NCBI GenBank assembly: GCA_002338715.1
Contig: DDIR01000069.1
Span: 46,993 to 110,992, forward strand
Length of the DNA stretch: 64,000 nucleotides
Direction: 5' to 3'
DNA from: Phycisphaerales bacterium UBA1845
GTDB taxonomy: Bacteria; Planctomycetota; Phycisphaerae; UBA1845
This document shows, in pieces, positions 56,242-64,000 of this stretch (positions within the stretch are counted from its first letter, which is position 1; each line of letters begins with the position of its first letter). A program made the translations under genes and the position numbers. The notes below the pieces were generated by a model. It did not search any database. It was not told the DNA's origin and saw nothing but the letters and a program-made list of their open reading frames with translations.

Positions 56242-59052
56242 CTATGGAATGGTCAGATTCCCCAGCGCCTGCGGGTCGTACACGTTGCCAACCGCACCCG
56301 CCCAGTTGGAATATTGCTGCGACGTATAGTCAAATCGGGCCACATTGAACCCCCAGACCGACGCCGAACGATAGCCTTCCGGAAATGCGTCGAGTGGGAT
56401 CGCAATCTCAGCCGTCCACACATCATCGTGAATCCGGGCTGCGTGCTCGATCGAGGTTGGCCAGTGTTTGACCGGTCCCGTCGGCGGATTGAGCGTGACC
56501 CCATGCTCCCATTCTACCCCGCCGGAGCGCACCACGATGTGATACAGGTCACCCGTCGATCGGGTCCCTGCATTGGTCGGATCAATCAGAATCTCGACGG
56601 CATCTTCGCCCACCGGTACCAAATCTTCCGGAGCGGCTGCACTGCTTTCACCGATGACGCGGCGATTGCTCGGATCAAACGCACAGCGCAATCCGATGTA
56701 GAGTTTTCCGTCACGCGTTCCGGTGACGCAGGTGGTGTCATGCGTGGGCCCGCCGCTGGCAAAACTTTTGGCGTCGGTTCCCAATCCGGAAATCAACACG
56801 AATGAACCGGCGTCATTGCCAACGCTGGCTGGCCAATCGCCCAAATCACCGTCCAGCTTGATCGGATCTTCCAATGGCGGAGCGGCCACGTGACACATGC
56901 GCACCGGAATCGGCGTCGTTTCTTTGCCTTCGGATTCGAAAAGAAGCGAGAGATAACGAACGCCGCTGTCTCCCCAGGTAATCGTGGGCGCGGACGCACT
57001 CATGACCACGCTTCGTTTCTTACCGGGCGGAACGCTATCTATTCGTTTGGTCGGCTCCGAAAGCGTCCAGCCGACGGGCGGATCTTCGATGCGCAACGTG
57101 CCTTCAATGGGAACGCGGCTGTCGTTGGTCACCTGCACGACAAAGTCGATGTCGAGCGCGCTTTCGCCCACACCGCGCTTGACGCGCACGCCGCGCGTTT
57201 CAAAGCGCACGTGACGCACGGCTTGCATAAACTGCTGCCAGCGTAGTGCGTCTTCGATCGGTTCCGCGTCGGCGCCGGCATCGGTTCGCATTTCCTGGGC
57301 GCAGATATTTCGGGCCGCGTCCCAAGCATATGGATTTTCGCACCACGCATGACTGCTGCCATCGGCAAAGTGCGCACCGTACGCATCCGCTCCGAATCGG
57401 TACAACAACGAGTCGAGAACGGCTCGGGCGATGTGCTCCTTACCGCGAAACTCCTGCAACAAATAAAGGTAAAGCCCGTCCTGTGCGCCGCGACGCAGAC
57501 GCTTCAACCGCATCGACGCGATCGGTTCATTCAATCCAAAGTACGAGCCCGGATAGAGCAGGACGTTCGGGTCAAACTCGATACACGCCTGCGGACTTGC
57601 GGGCTCGGTTTCAGCATCAGGCCAATGGTTGGCAAGCCCCAGCAACACCCCCTCCACGCGCGACGACTGCGCCTGCCAACCGATTACCCGCGTATCAACG
57701 GCCGGCGAATAGACCGACGTCGATCCGGTAAATGGCGGGCGATCCAATGCGAACATCGTTCCCCCGACCGGAGCGTTGCGATCAAAGAACTGCCCGCGCG
57801 GCGCCCAGATGTCGACGAATTGCTTGCCCTTCGATTGATGAAAGTCGTGCCAACCGAATTCGCTCATGTCCTGCGGAATACCGATCGCCAACGTCCGAAG
57901 ACGACTGTCGGCTTGGCGGCAGATGTAACCGTAGTGCGCAATGTTGTCTGCAAATTCCTTCGCTGTTGCATCGGCGTTGGGAATGCGGGCGTACGACCGA
58001 CTCAGCCAGCCGTGCTGATCGAAATGACTGGCCGCCGACGCGAGATAGTCCTTGAGCAAACGCGAGTACATCGGTGACGATTGTGACCCGTAACTCGGCG
58101 GCGGTGGAAACGTTTCGTCGAACGGAATCGTCCACGAACGCGAAGGCAGGCGACTTCGATACGCGGCACCGTCAAGAAAATCAGTAACCAACCAATCGTA
58201 GTCCGACCAATCCACCTGGATGCTCTGATCGGCGTCGATCTTGGCGATCGGAAACAGCTTTGGCAGTTGCGGACTCAACCCGTGTTCGCGCAGCATGCGC
58301 ATCGTCGCGGTGATTGTTTCGGAAAGCTCGACGCGCATCGGACTTCCCTCGAGGACGCGCGTTGGATGATACGGCTGACCGTCGTACGTCACGTGATGCG
58401 CAAATAGCGCCTGATGATCGAGGTCGACGATCAATTCCGAACCTGTATTGTCCGGGAGCACGAACGGCCAAACCGTCAGCGCTACCGGCACCTGGGTCGC
58501 GGGCTTGCCGTTGATCGTGATGTTCACATTCGCGGCGTATTCACCGGGCGATGTTCCACGCGGGACACGCACATCGATCCACAACTCCATCCCTTCCGAC
58601 CCGCTAATATCCGCTGGCAGACCACCGCGCGGCGCACGCGCGGGAACGAGCACATCCGGTATCGACCTGGGGCGTCGCGACGGTTCCATCCGCTTGACAT
58701 ACCACCCTGGAAACCGCCCCGGGTCGATGTTATGAATGCGAAAGATATCGACGTTGTTGGAAAGGCGATGATGCTGAGGCGTTTCAAAATCCGACATCGC
58801 CACGTTGACTTGACCGGCGCCATTGACGCGAAGTCGAAACCCGACCACTTCGTTGACCGCGCTGGTCAACTGGATCGTCTTGTTGGCATCGTCGTAGAGT
58901 TGAATGTCGCCGATGGGAGTCGATGCTTTGGGAGCGCCGAAGGCATCGATGGATGCAGCCACTTCAAGACCGGTACTCTTTGGCGCAAAACAGCCGACTC
59001 CGCCACAAATCAGAATCAACCCCGAAACCGCTGCAATGACTGGCTGTCTCAT
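56242..59052 (-). CDS. Lipoprotein with DUF4091-like glycoside hydrolase-type domain and CBM9/DOMON-like end
   Basis: A 936-residue lipoprotein (GGVGC lipobox; AGGAA upstream of the ATG). The N-terminal section has a small beta domain (residues about 30-220) with VPRGTSPGEYAANVNITINGKPATQVPVALTVWPFVLPD. The central part resembles DUF4091, a fold related to glycoside hydrolases (WSDYDWLVTDFLDG, DMSEFGWHDFHQSKGKQFVDIWAPRG, YPGSYFGLNEPIASMRLKRLRRGAQDGLYLYLLQEF). The C-terminal beta sandwich (about 740-936) with LDGDLGDWPASVGND and GKLYIGLRCAFDPSN resembles a CBM9/DOMON-type carbohydrate-binding domain. It may bind or cleave external polysaccharide; activity is inferred. Confidence 0.8.
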   Translation of the reverse strand: MRQPVIAAVSGLILICGGVGCFAPKSTGLEVAASIDAFGAPKASTPIGDIQLYDDANKTIQLTSAVNEVVGFRLRVNGAGQVNVAMSDFETPQHHRLSNNVDIFRIHNIDPGRFPGWYVKRMEPSRRPRSIPDVLVPARAPRGGLPADISGSEGMELWIDVRVPRGTSPGEYAANVNITINGKPATQVPVALTVWPFVLPDNTGSELIVDLDHQALFAHHVTYDGQPYHPTRVLEGSPMRVELSETITATMRMLREHGLSPQLPKLFPIAKIDADQSIQVDWSDYDWLVTDFLDGAAYRSRLPSRSWTIPFDETFPPPPSYGSQSSPMYSRLLKDYLASAASHFDQHGWLSRSYARIPNADATAKEFADNIAHYGYICRQADSRLRTLAIGIPQDMSEFGWHDFHQSKGKQFVDIWAPRGQFFDRNAPVGGTMFALDRPPFTGSTSVYSPAVDTRVIGWQAQSSRVEGVLLGLANHWPDAETEPASPQACIEFDPNVLLYPGSYFGLNEPIASMRLKRLRRGAQDGLYLYLLQEFRGKEHIARAVLDSLLYRFGADAYGAHFADGSSHAWCENPYAWDAARNICAQEMRTDAGADAEPIEDALRWQQFMQAVRHVRFETRGVRVKRGVGESALDIDFVVQVTNDSRVPIEGTLRIEDPPVGWTLSEPTKRIDSVPPGKKRSVVMSASAPTITWGDSGVRYLSLLFESEGKETTPIPVRMCHVAAPPLEDPIKLDGDLGDWPASVGNDAGSFVLISGLGTDAKSFASGGPTHDTTCVTGTRDGKLYIGLRCAFDPSNRRVIGESSAAAPEDLVPVGEDAVEILIDPTNAGTRSTGDLYHIVVRSGGVEWEHGVTLNPPTGPVKHWPTSIEHAARIHDDVWTAEIAIPLDAFPEGYRSASVWGFNVARFDYTSQQYSNWAGAVGNVYDPQALGNLTIP

Positions 59053-59060
59053 TGATATTC

Positions 59061-62000
59061 CTATGATTCGCTCGCAACCGCAGGCCGGTTGGAGTCCGGA
59101 AGCGTTCGACCCAGTATCCTCGCCAGAAACGCCTTGACGTCCTCAACAATGTAATACAGCGCCGGCACCGCGCCCAACGTCAGAATCGTCGCAAAGGTGA
59201 TTCCCCAGCACATGCTCATCGCGAAAGGCGACCAGATTTTGCTATACCCCCCAACTCCAAACGCCATCGGCGCCAATCCCACAACCGTTGTGACCGTTGT
59301 CAGCAGAATTGCCCGCAACCGGCGCGTGCTACCCGCGCGAACTGCCTCTTCAATCGTCGCCCCGTTTCGACGCTCAGCGTTGATGAAATCCAGGAGCACC
59401 AGCGCATCGTTGACCACGACGCCGCTGAGGCCCACCATCGCGATCCCGGTTACTACGCTGAACGGATACCCGTTGACGACCAGACCGATGACCATGCCCA
59501 TGACGCCAAATATCACTGCCGTCAAGATCACGAGCGGCTGCACGTAACTGCGAAACTGCGACGCGAGGATCAAATACATCAAGCCCAACGCGATCACCGC
59601 GCTAAACTTCAGACTCTGGAAACTCTCCTGCGTTTCGGCGAATTGTCCGCCCGTGGCGATCGTGAGTTTTTCGTCGGCTTCGGCCAGCGGTCCGAACTCG
59701 GCCATGATCGCTTCGTTGACGAGTTTGGCGTCCGTAAACTCAGTATCGACAGCCGCCGTGATTTCGACCGCCCGCTTGCTGTTGTAGTGATAACGGTTCG
59801 TATACGTCTGATTGAATTCGAGATCGGCGACCTGACTGAGCTTTACACTGCTGCCCGTTTGCGAACCGATCACGTCGATGTCGAGTAGTTGGTTTACATC
59901 CTGCACGTACACATCGGCGTAGCGCACCTTGATATCTACGTCCTCTTCGTGAAGCGTGTCCTTAAATACGCCAACGTCCAGGCCGTCTTTCGCACCGCGA
60001 AGTGCGGTGGCGACATCGAGAAACGTCACGCCCAATTCGCTGGCGCGATCGTCGGCCACCCGCATCACCAACTCGCGACTGCCCAGTTGCAGGTTGTCGG
60101 CGACATCGTGCACGCCGGGCATGTGCTTGAGGCGTTCGCGGATTTGTTCCACGACGCCAAGCGCAACGTCATAGTCCGGATGCTCGACGCGAATTGCCAC
60201 AGGCTTACCCACGGGCGGTCCGTCGCGGATGGGCCAAACCTGCAACGTCTCCACAAGACAGTCCGGATGAGAATCAATGTACGCGAGCAATTCCTTGCGA
60301 ATGTCGTTGATGATGTCGACCGGGTCGTTACCGCGCGAAGTGTCGGTCGTCACGTCGATCCACGTCTGTGCGATGTCCGTGCGCATGATCCGCTGGTTGT
60401 CTTCGTTGATTTTCAATCCGACAGCCGTCACCGAGCGCAGGACTTTGTCCGGTTTGAACTTATCAATGATCGGCGAAAAGCGCTCGACTTCGCGGGCGGT
60501 GGCTTGCAGATTCGTTCCCGGTTTGAGACTCATGTCCACGACGAACGTGGGAAAATCTGAGGGGAACATTTCGACGACCAGCGTCCGCTGCGCCTGCCAG
60601 ACGAACAGTGCGCACACGACAATGACAATCGGACCGAGGTATCGATAAGCCAGCACCTGCATCAACACGGCATCGTAAGCGGCCACCATTCGGTCCCAGA
60701 TGCCCGACAACCAACCGATGTGCACTTTTTGCTTTGGCACGTCGGTCGCAACGGTCCGCTTGGGGCCCCAGTCAAGATAGTGCACCGGCAGGATCAGCAT
60801 GCATTCAAACAGCGACGACGCCAACGCCACGGTCACAGTCTTAGGAACGATCGAGAAGAATCGCCCCAGCACTCCAGACATGACCAGCATCGGCAGGAAC
60901 GCGACGATCGTCGTAAGCGTTGAAGTGACCACCGGCCAGGCGACTTCATCCGTTCCGATGATGACGGCTTCTTTGATTGGAACGCCCCGCTGCACATAGT
61001 GGTAAATGTTTTCGAGGACGACGATCGCATCGTCGACGATCATTCCGCTCACCAGCACGAGCGAGAACACGCTCACCGCATTCAGCGAAACGCCGATCGC
61101 CCACATGAAAATGATAGCGCACAAGAACGCAAACGGAATACCCACCACCGCCAACGCAGAGTTGCGAAATCCGACGGACACCCACAACACGAGGAATACG
61201 AGAATCATTCCGACGAACAGGTTCTTTTTGAGCACGTCGAGCCGGCTTGAGATGACCGCGGTGGTGTCGGCTTGTATCTCGATCGAAACATCATCGACAT
61301 CGAGATTCTGCTTGAACGTTTCGATGCACTTGGCGATGTCTTCGCGCACGGTCAGCGAGTTGGCACCGGGTTCCTTGGCGATTTGCAGGATCATCGCAGG
61401 ATGACCATTGACGCGCGCTGCCCAGAACGCCCGTTCGAATGACTCTTCAATCTCCGCAATATCACTCAACAGCACGTGCGCGCCGGAGGGACTGCGAATC
61501 ACGCGAATGTTTCCCAGGTCCTTCCAGTCTTCTGGTTCGCCAACACTTCGCAGGGTAATCTCCGAATCTCCCATTCGAAGGTAGCCGGCCGGCAGCGACA
61601 TGTTGTTGGCTTTGATGATCTCGCCCGCCTGCCGCAAACTGAGCCCGTGCTTTTCAAGGGCGGACTTGTCAAACTTGATATGGATCTGCCGATCGCGCAC
61701 GCCTATGGGGTGCACCTTTGACACATTGTTCACCGACCGGATGGCGTCCTTGAGATTGAGCGTGATGCGCCGAAGGACCCCTTCGTCAAACTTACCGGTG
61801 GCGGCCACGCCGATCTGCAGGAGCGGCATCACCTCGTCGGTCGTGATGCGCTGGAGATCGGGCGGTTCCGCATCGGACGGTAAATCGGTGACGCGGTCGA
61901 GGCGCAATCGCAAGTCCTCAAAAGAAGCCTGCGTTTCCGCGGGCGACATATCCTCGCGAAACTTCACGGTGATGATGGAGGCATCCGGTTGCGACACGCT

Positions 62001-62243
62001 GAAGACGCGATCGTGTCCGCGTACGTCTTCGATCTCTTCCTCGATGCGCCTTGTAATGAGACGTTCGATTTCCTCACTCGACGCCCCGGTCCAGACCGTC
62101 GTGATCGTGGCGATGTCCAGCGACGTGTCGGGATAGACGTCGATCGGAAGCCGGGTCAGGATGAGGCTGCCCGCGACGATCATGATGATGAACAGCAAAT
62201 TCATCAACACAACCTGCTTGACAGAAATTCGAGTCAGAGACAT
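59061..62243 (-). CDS. RND-family efflux pump (AcrB/HAE1 type)
   Basis: A 1060-residue inner-membrane proton-driven exporter. The N-terminus LTRISVKQVVLMNLLFIIMIVAGSLILTRLPIDVYPD and the conserved proton-relay motif VSGMIVDDAIVVLENIYHYVQRGV (two adjacent Asp) are typical. Two homologous halves each have a large periplasmic domain; the second half includes VVTGIAMVGLSGVVVNDALVLLDFINAERRNGATIEEAVRAGSTRRLRAILLTTVTTVVGL. It functions with the adaptor directly upstream and an outer-membrane channel that is not in the window. Likely exports drugs or hydrophobic compounds. Confidence 0.95.
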   Translation of the reverse strand: MSLTRISVKQVVLMNLLFIIMIVAGSLILTRLPIDVYPDTSLDIATITTVWTGASSEEIERLITRRIEEEIEDVRGHDRVFSVSQPDASIITVKFREDMSPAETQASFEDLRLRLDRVTDLPSDAEPPDLQRITTDEVMPLLQIGVAATGKFDEGVLRRITLNLKDAIRSVNNVSKVHPIGVRDRQIHIKFDKSALEKHGLSLRQAGEIIKANNMSLPAGYLRMGDSEITLRSVGEPEDWKDLGNIRVIRSPSGAHVLLSDIAEIEESFERAFWAARVNGHPAMILQIAKEPGANSLTVREDIAKCIETFKQNLDVDDVSIEIQADTTAVISSRLDVLKKNLFVGMILVFLVLWVSVGFRNSALAVVGIPFAFLCAIIFMWAIGVSLNAVSVFSLVLVSGMIVDDAIVVLENIYHYVQRGVPIKEAVIIGTDEVAWPVVTSTLTTIVAFLPMLVMSGVLGRFFSIVPKTVTVALASSLFECMLILPVHYLDWGPKRTVATDVPKQKVHIGWLSGIWDRMVAAYDAVLMQVLAYRYLGPIVIVVCALFVWQAQRTLVVEMFPSDFPTFVVDMSLKPGTNLQATAREVERFSPIIDKFKPDKVLRSVTAVGLKINEDNQRIMRTDIAQTWIDVTTDTSRGNDPVDIINDIRKELLAYIDSHPDCLVETLQVWPIRDGPPVGKPVAIRVEHPDYDVALGVVEQIRERLKHMPGVHDVADNLQLGSRELVMRVADDRASELGVTFLDVATALRGAKDGLDVGVFKDTLHEEDVDIKVRYADVYVQDVNQLLDIDVIGSQTGSSVKLSQVADLEFNQTYTNRYHYNSKRAVEITAAVDTEFTDAKLVNEAIMAEFGPLAEADEKLTIATGGQFAETQESFQSLKFSAVIALGLMYLILASQFRSYVQPLVILTAVIFGVMGMVIGLVVNGYPFSVVTGIAMVGLSGVVVNDALVLLDFINAERRNGATIEEAVRAGSTRRLRAILLTTVTTVVGLAPMAFGVGGYSKIWSPFAMSMCWGITFATILTLGAVPALYYIVEDVKAFLARILGRTLPDSNRPAVASES

Positions 62244-62292
62244 GACGTGATTAGATATTTAGTTGGGGCGCAAGTCAAAAAGGAGTGAGGGA

Positions 62293-63609
62293 CTAAGGCT
62301 CGCTGCGGGCCAAGGCGGCTGGATCGTAAAGCCTCCCTACCGCAATCAATGCCCCATCGCGAACATCGCGACGACGTGAAAGTACGACTCTCTCACCTTC
62401 GGTTAAACCGGAGATGACGCGTAATTTGTCCAAGTGGGAACGAATCGACTCAACTTCGACGCGGCGCAAACGCGAAACCAATTGCCCGTCCTCTTCAGTC
62501 ACCACGTGACAATGGTCTGCACCATACTGCTTGAAGACTGCCGACCTCGGTATCGTCATGGCGTCCGCCAGTTCGCCACAATGCAGGCGAACTTTGCCGA
62601 ACATTCCCGACAGCAGCGATTCGTCTGGGTTGTTGACCAATAGCTCAACCTGAAACTTTCGACTCACGGGATCCACCTTCGGTGCCACGTGGTGCAGGCG
62701 ACCTTCATACACACGGTCCGGCGCCGAATCGATGCTCACTTCAGCTTTGGTCAGCAATTCAACCAAGCCGATGTCGGCGTCTGATAGTTCGACGAGAATC
62801 TTCATCTGATCGAGGCGCACCAACTCGACAAGGGGCGCCGCAGCCATCGCCAACTCACCGGGCTCAACCAGAAAACGATTGACCCGTGCAGAAATCGGCG
62901 CCCGAATCACACAACGCTCGAGTCGCGCAACGGCATTGGCATGGGCAGCTTCAGCCACCGCAACTGCGGCTTTTGAAACCGCGAGCTGATTGCTGAACCG
63001 CACCTTGCTCGCCTGGGCTGCGCGAAGATCGGCTTCGGCGGTATCAAGCGCCGTCGAGATTCGTTGATACTCAATGGGAGGCGAAGCGCCCGATTCACGA
63101 ATCCGCTCAATGCGGGCGAGTTCGTCGACGGCGTTGCTTCGGCGGGCGTTGGCGGCTTCCAACTGGGCATCTGACTGTTCGAGCGCCGCGCTCGCTTCGC
63201 CCATCAAGGCAATGCTGCGGTCGAGCTCGGCTTTGGCCTGCGTGGCCGCGAGTGCGTAGAAGGTATCGTCGATCTCAACCAAAACATCGCCAGCTTCTAC
63301 CTTCGCACCGTCATCGACAGAATGCGATACCACGCGACCATCCACTTCACTGTGAAGCAGCAACTCATCGACACCGCTTAGGAACCCGCGTGCTTCGATG
63401 ATTTGCGGAACGTTTTGATTGCGTACGATAAAGGCCTCAACCGGAATGGTCTTTTCCTCGCCCTCGACATCGACCATCTGGCTGCGTGCGTCGGCCCGAC
63501 GCATCATGTACGCGGTCCCACCGAGTGTGATCCCAATAATCAACAGGAATACCCAAAGGGCGATCGGATGCCGTTGAATCTGCGGTGCTGGTTGGTGTTG
63601 GTCTGGCAT
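62293..63609 (-). CDS. RND efflux periplasmic adaptor (HlyD/MFP family)
   Basis: A 438-residue membrane fusion protein. One membrane anchor (IALWVFLLIIGITLGGTAYMM) is followed by a lipoyl-like half (LLLHSEVDGRVVSHSVDDGAKVEAGDVLVEIDD), a coiled coil of about 100 residues with ALMGEASAALEQSDAQLEAANARRSNAVDELARIERIRESG, the second lipoyl half RCVIRAPISARVNRFLVEPGELAMAAAPLVELV, and a beta-barrel/membrane-proximal end. It bridges the RND pump to an outer-membrane factor. The pump gene starts 49 bases after its stop, so both form one operon. A palindromic site lies 50 bases upstream. Confidence 0.93.
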   Translation of the reverse strand: MPDQHQPAPQIQRHPIALWVFLLIIGITLGGTAYMMRRADARSQMVDVEGEEKTIPVEAFIVRNQNVPQIIEARGFLSGVDELLLHSEVDGRVVSHSVDDGAKVEAGDVLVEIDDTFYALAATQAKAELDRSIALMGEASAALEQSDAQLEAANARRSNAVDELARIERIRESGASPPIEYQRISTALDTAEADLRAAQASKVRFSNQLAVSKAAVAVAEAAHANAVARLERCVIRAPISARVNRFLVEPGELAMAAAPLVELVRLDQMKILVELSDADIGLVELLTKAEVSIDSAPDRVYEGRLHHVAPKVDPVSRKFQVELLVNNPDESLLSGMFGKVRLHCGELADAMTIPRSAVFKQYGADHCHVVTEEDGQLVSRLRRVEVESIRSHLDKLRVISGLTEGERVVLSRRRDVRDGALIAVGRLYDPAALARSEP

Positions 63610-63658
63610 GGTTGTTTACTGTCTGATGGAAATTGTGGTCACTGCGATACACACGACG

Positions 63659-63685
63659 GATCTCGCGCCGAGATCGATCGATCTC
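63659..63685 (-). promoter_or_regulatory. Palindromic operator candidate of the efflux operon
   Basis: Perfect 7-bp inverted repeat GATCTCG-CGC-CGAGATC (63659-63675) followed by another GATCTC at 63680-63685. It lies 50-76 bases before the adaptor start and downstream of the TATAAT box. RND pumps are often repressed by TetR- or MarR-type proteins at such sites; no repressor gene is in view. Confidence 0.5.
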
Positions 63686-63940
63686 CGAGCCACAATACGC
63701 TCCCGGAGTCACAGTATGATGCTGGATTATATGTCGGTCAGGGTGTCGCGAACAGGCTAACTTAACTTGCCCCACACATGCTTTGGACAAATCTGAGTGA
63801 ACATGCGGTCATTGCGCGTCTTGAATATCGCAGCCGACGAACCAACACGCTTCCGACTCCAGGCGCTGCATTCATCCCCCAACACAATGCTTGCAATGCC
63901 GCTGACGCCGCCCAAATCCTCAAGAACCCAAGAACCCCAG

Positions 63941-64000
63941 CCCCCCTGAGCACTTGCCCCCCTGAGCACTTGCCCCCCTGAGCACTTGCCCCCCTGAGCA
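63941..64000 (+). repeat. 16-bp tandem repeat running off the window
   Basis: The unit CCCCCCTGAGCACTTG is repeated at 63941, 63957, 63973 and 63989, the last copy being cut at the window edge. Copies are identical. A 16-bp period is not divisible by three, so it does not encode a simple peptide repeat. Confidence 0.9.

Larger units (their letters stand above)
63610..64000. other. Region upstream of the efflux operon, to the window end
   Basis: No gene seen. On the minus strand a perfect -10 box TATAAT lies at 63731-63726, with no clear -35. The palindromic operator candidate follows downstream at 63659-63685. The last 60 bases are a tandem repeat. Confidence 0.4.

Overview
The window looks like chromosomal DNA of a flagellated Planctomycetota bacterium, most likely close to Phycisphaerae. 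The evidence is a secreted pseudopilin with an N-methylation site and a C-terminal His/Gly motif, dockerin-like Asp repeats on secreted proteases, CC-x3-G repeat tails, a GGDN-rich lipoprotein, a DUF4091-type lipoprotein, and a full flagellar axial operon with csrA and fliW. This assignment rests on remembered family traits, not on a search. No rRNA, tRNA, CRISPR array, phage or transposase gene was seen.

Layout. 1-6.6 kb: the end of an ABC-2 type permease, an unknown membrane-anchored partner, a secreted endonuclease/phosphatase-fold enzyme and an FHA-GAF histidine kinase. 6.9-19 kb (minus strand): one long flagellar run in transcription order [69-aa ORF]-flgF-flgG-flgA-flgH-flgI-flgJ-flgN-flgK-flgL-fliW-csrA-flagellin. 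It starts behind a sigma-54 type -24/-12 element and ends at an intrinsic terminator. The flagellin leader carries a hairpin whose loop is the Shine-Dalgarno sequence, a textbook CsrA target. 19.2-25.9 kb: housekeeping genes murD-pyrF, rsgA and nadC-uvrB. 26-32 kb: lipoproteins and a matrixin-like metalloprotease with a partner gene.

32.2-38.1 kb: a surface-sugar cluster of methyltransferase, NodB-like deacetylase, formyltransferase, a fused NeuA-NeuB protein and NeuC. The last four are joined by overlaps. I read this as a nonulosonic (sialic/legionaminic-like) acid pathway with a possible acetyl-to-formyl swap; it is the best candidate here for an undescribed system. It runs head-on into pepT with overlapping 3' ends. 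39.2-43.7 kb: a long gene-poor leader with a strong promoter, then rny, ymdB-like and a FliA/SigD-type sigma factor. 43.8-48.1 kb: a PP2C/SpoIIE-type phosphatase and a very large M6 protease with 25-residue Cys repeats. 48.2-56.1 kb: a degenerate M50-like membrane protein, a radical SAM protein, DsbD, a glycosyltransferase, a lipoprotein, a PmtA-like methyltransferase and a pseudopilin. 56.2-63.6 kb: a DUF4091-type lipoprotein and an RND efflux pump with its adaptor, preceded by a palindromic operator-like site. The window ends inside a 16-bp tandem repeat.

How the parts may work together: the axial genes, CsrA/FliW, the flagellin leader hairpin and the SigD-like sigma factor make a coherent flagellum programme. 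Nonulosonic acids often decorate flagellins, so the sugar cluster may feed the same organelle (inference). Two copies of a roughly 64-bp palindromic element sit between convergent gene pairs, and two copies of a 28-bp palindrome lie in other gaps.
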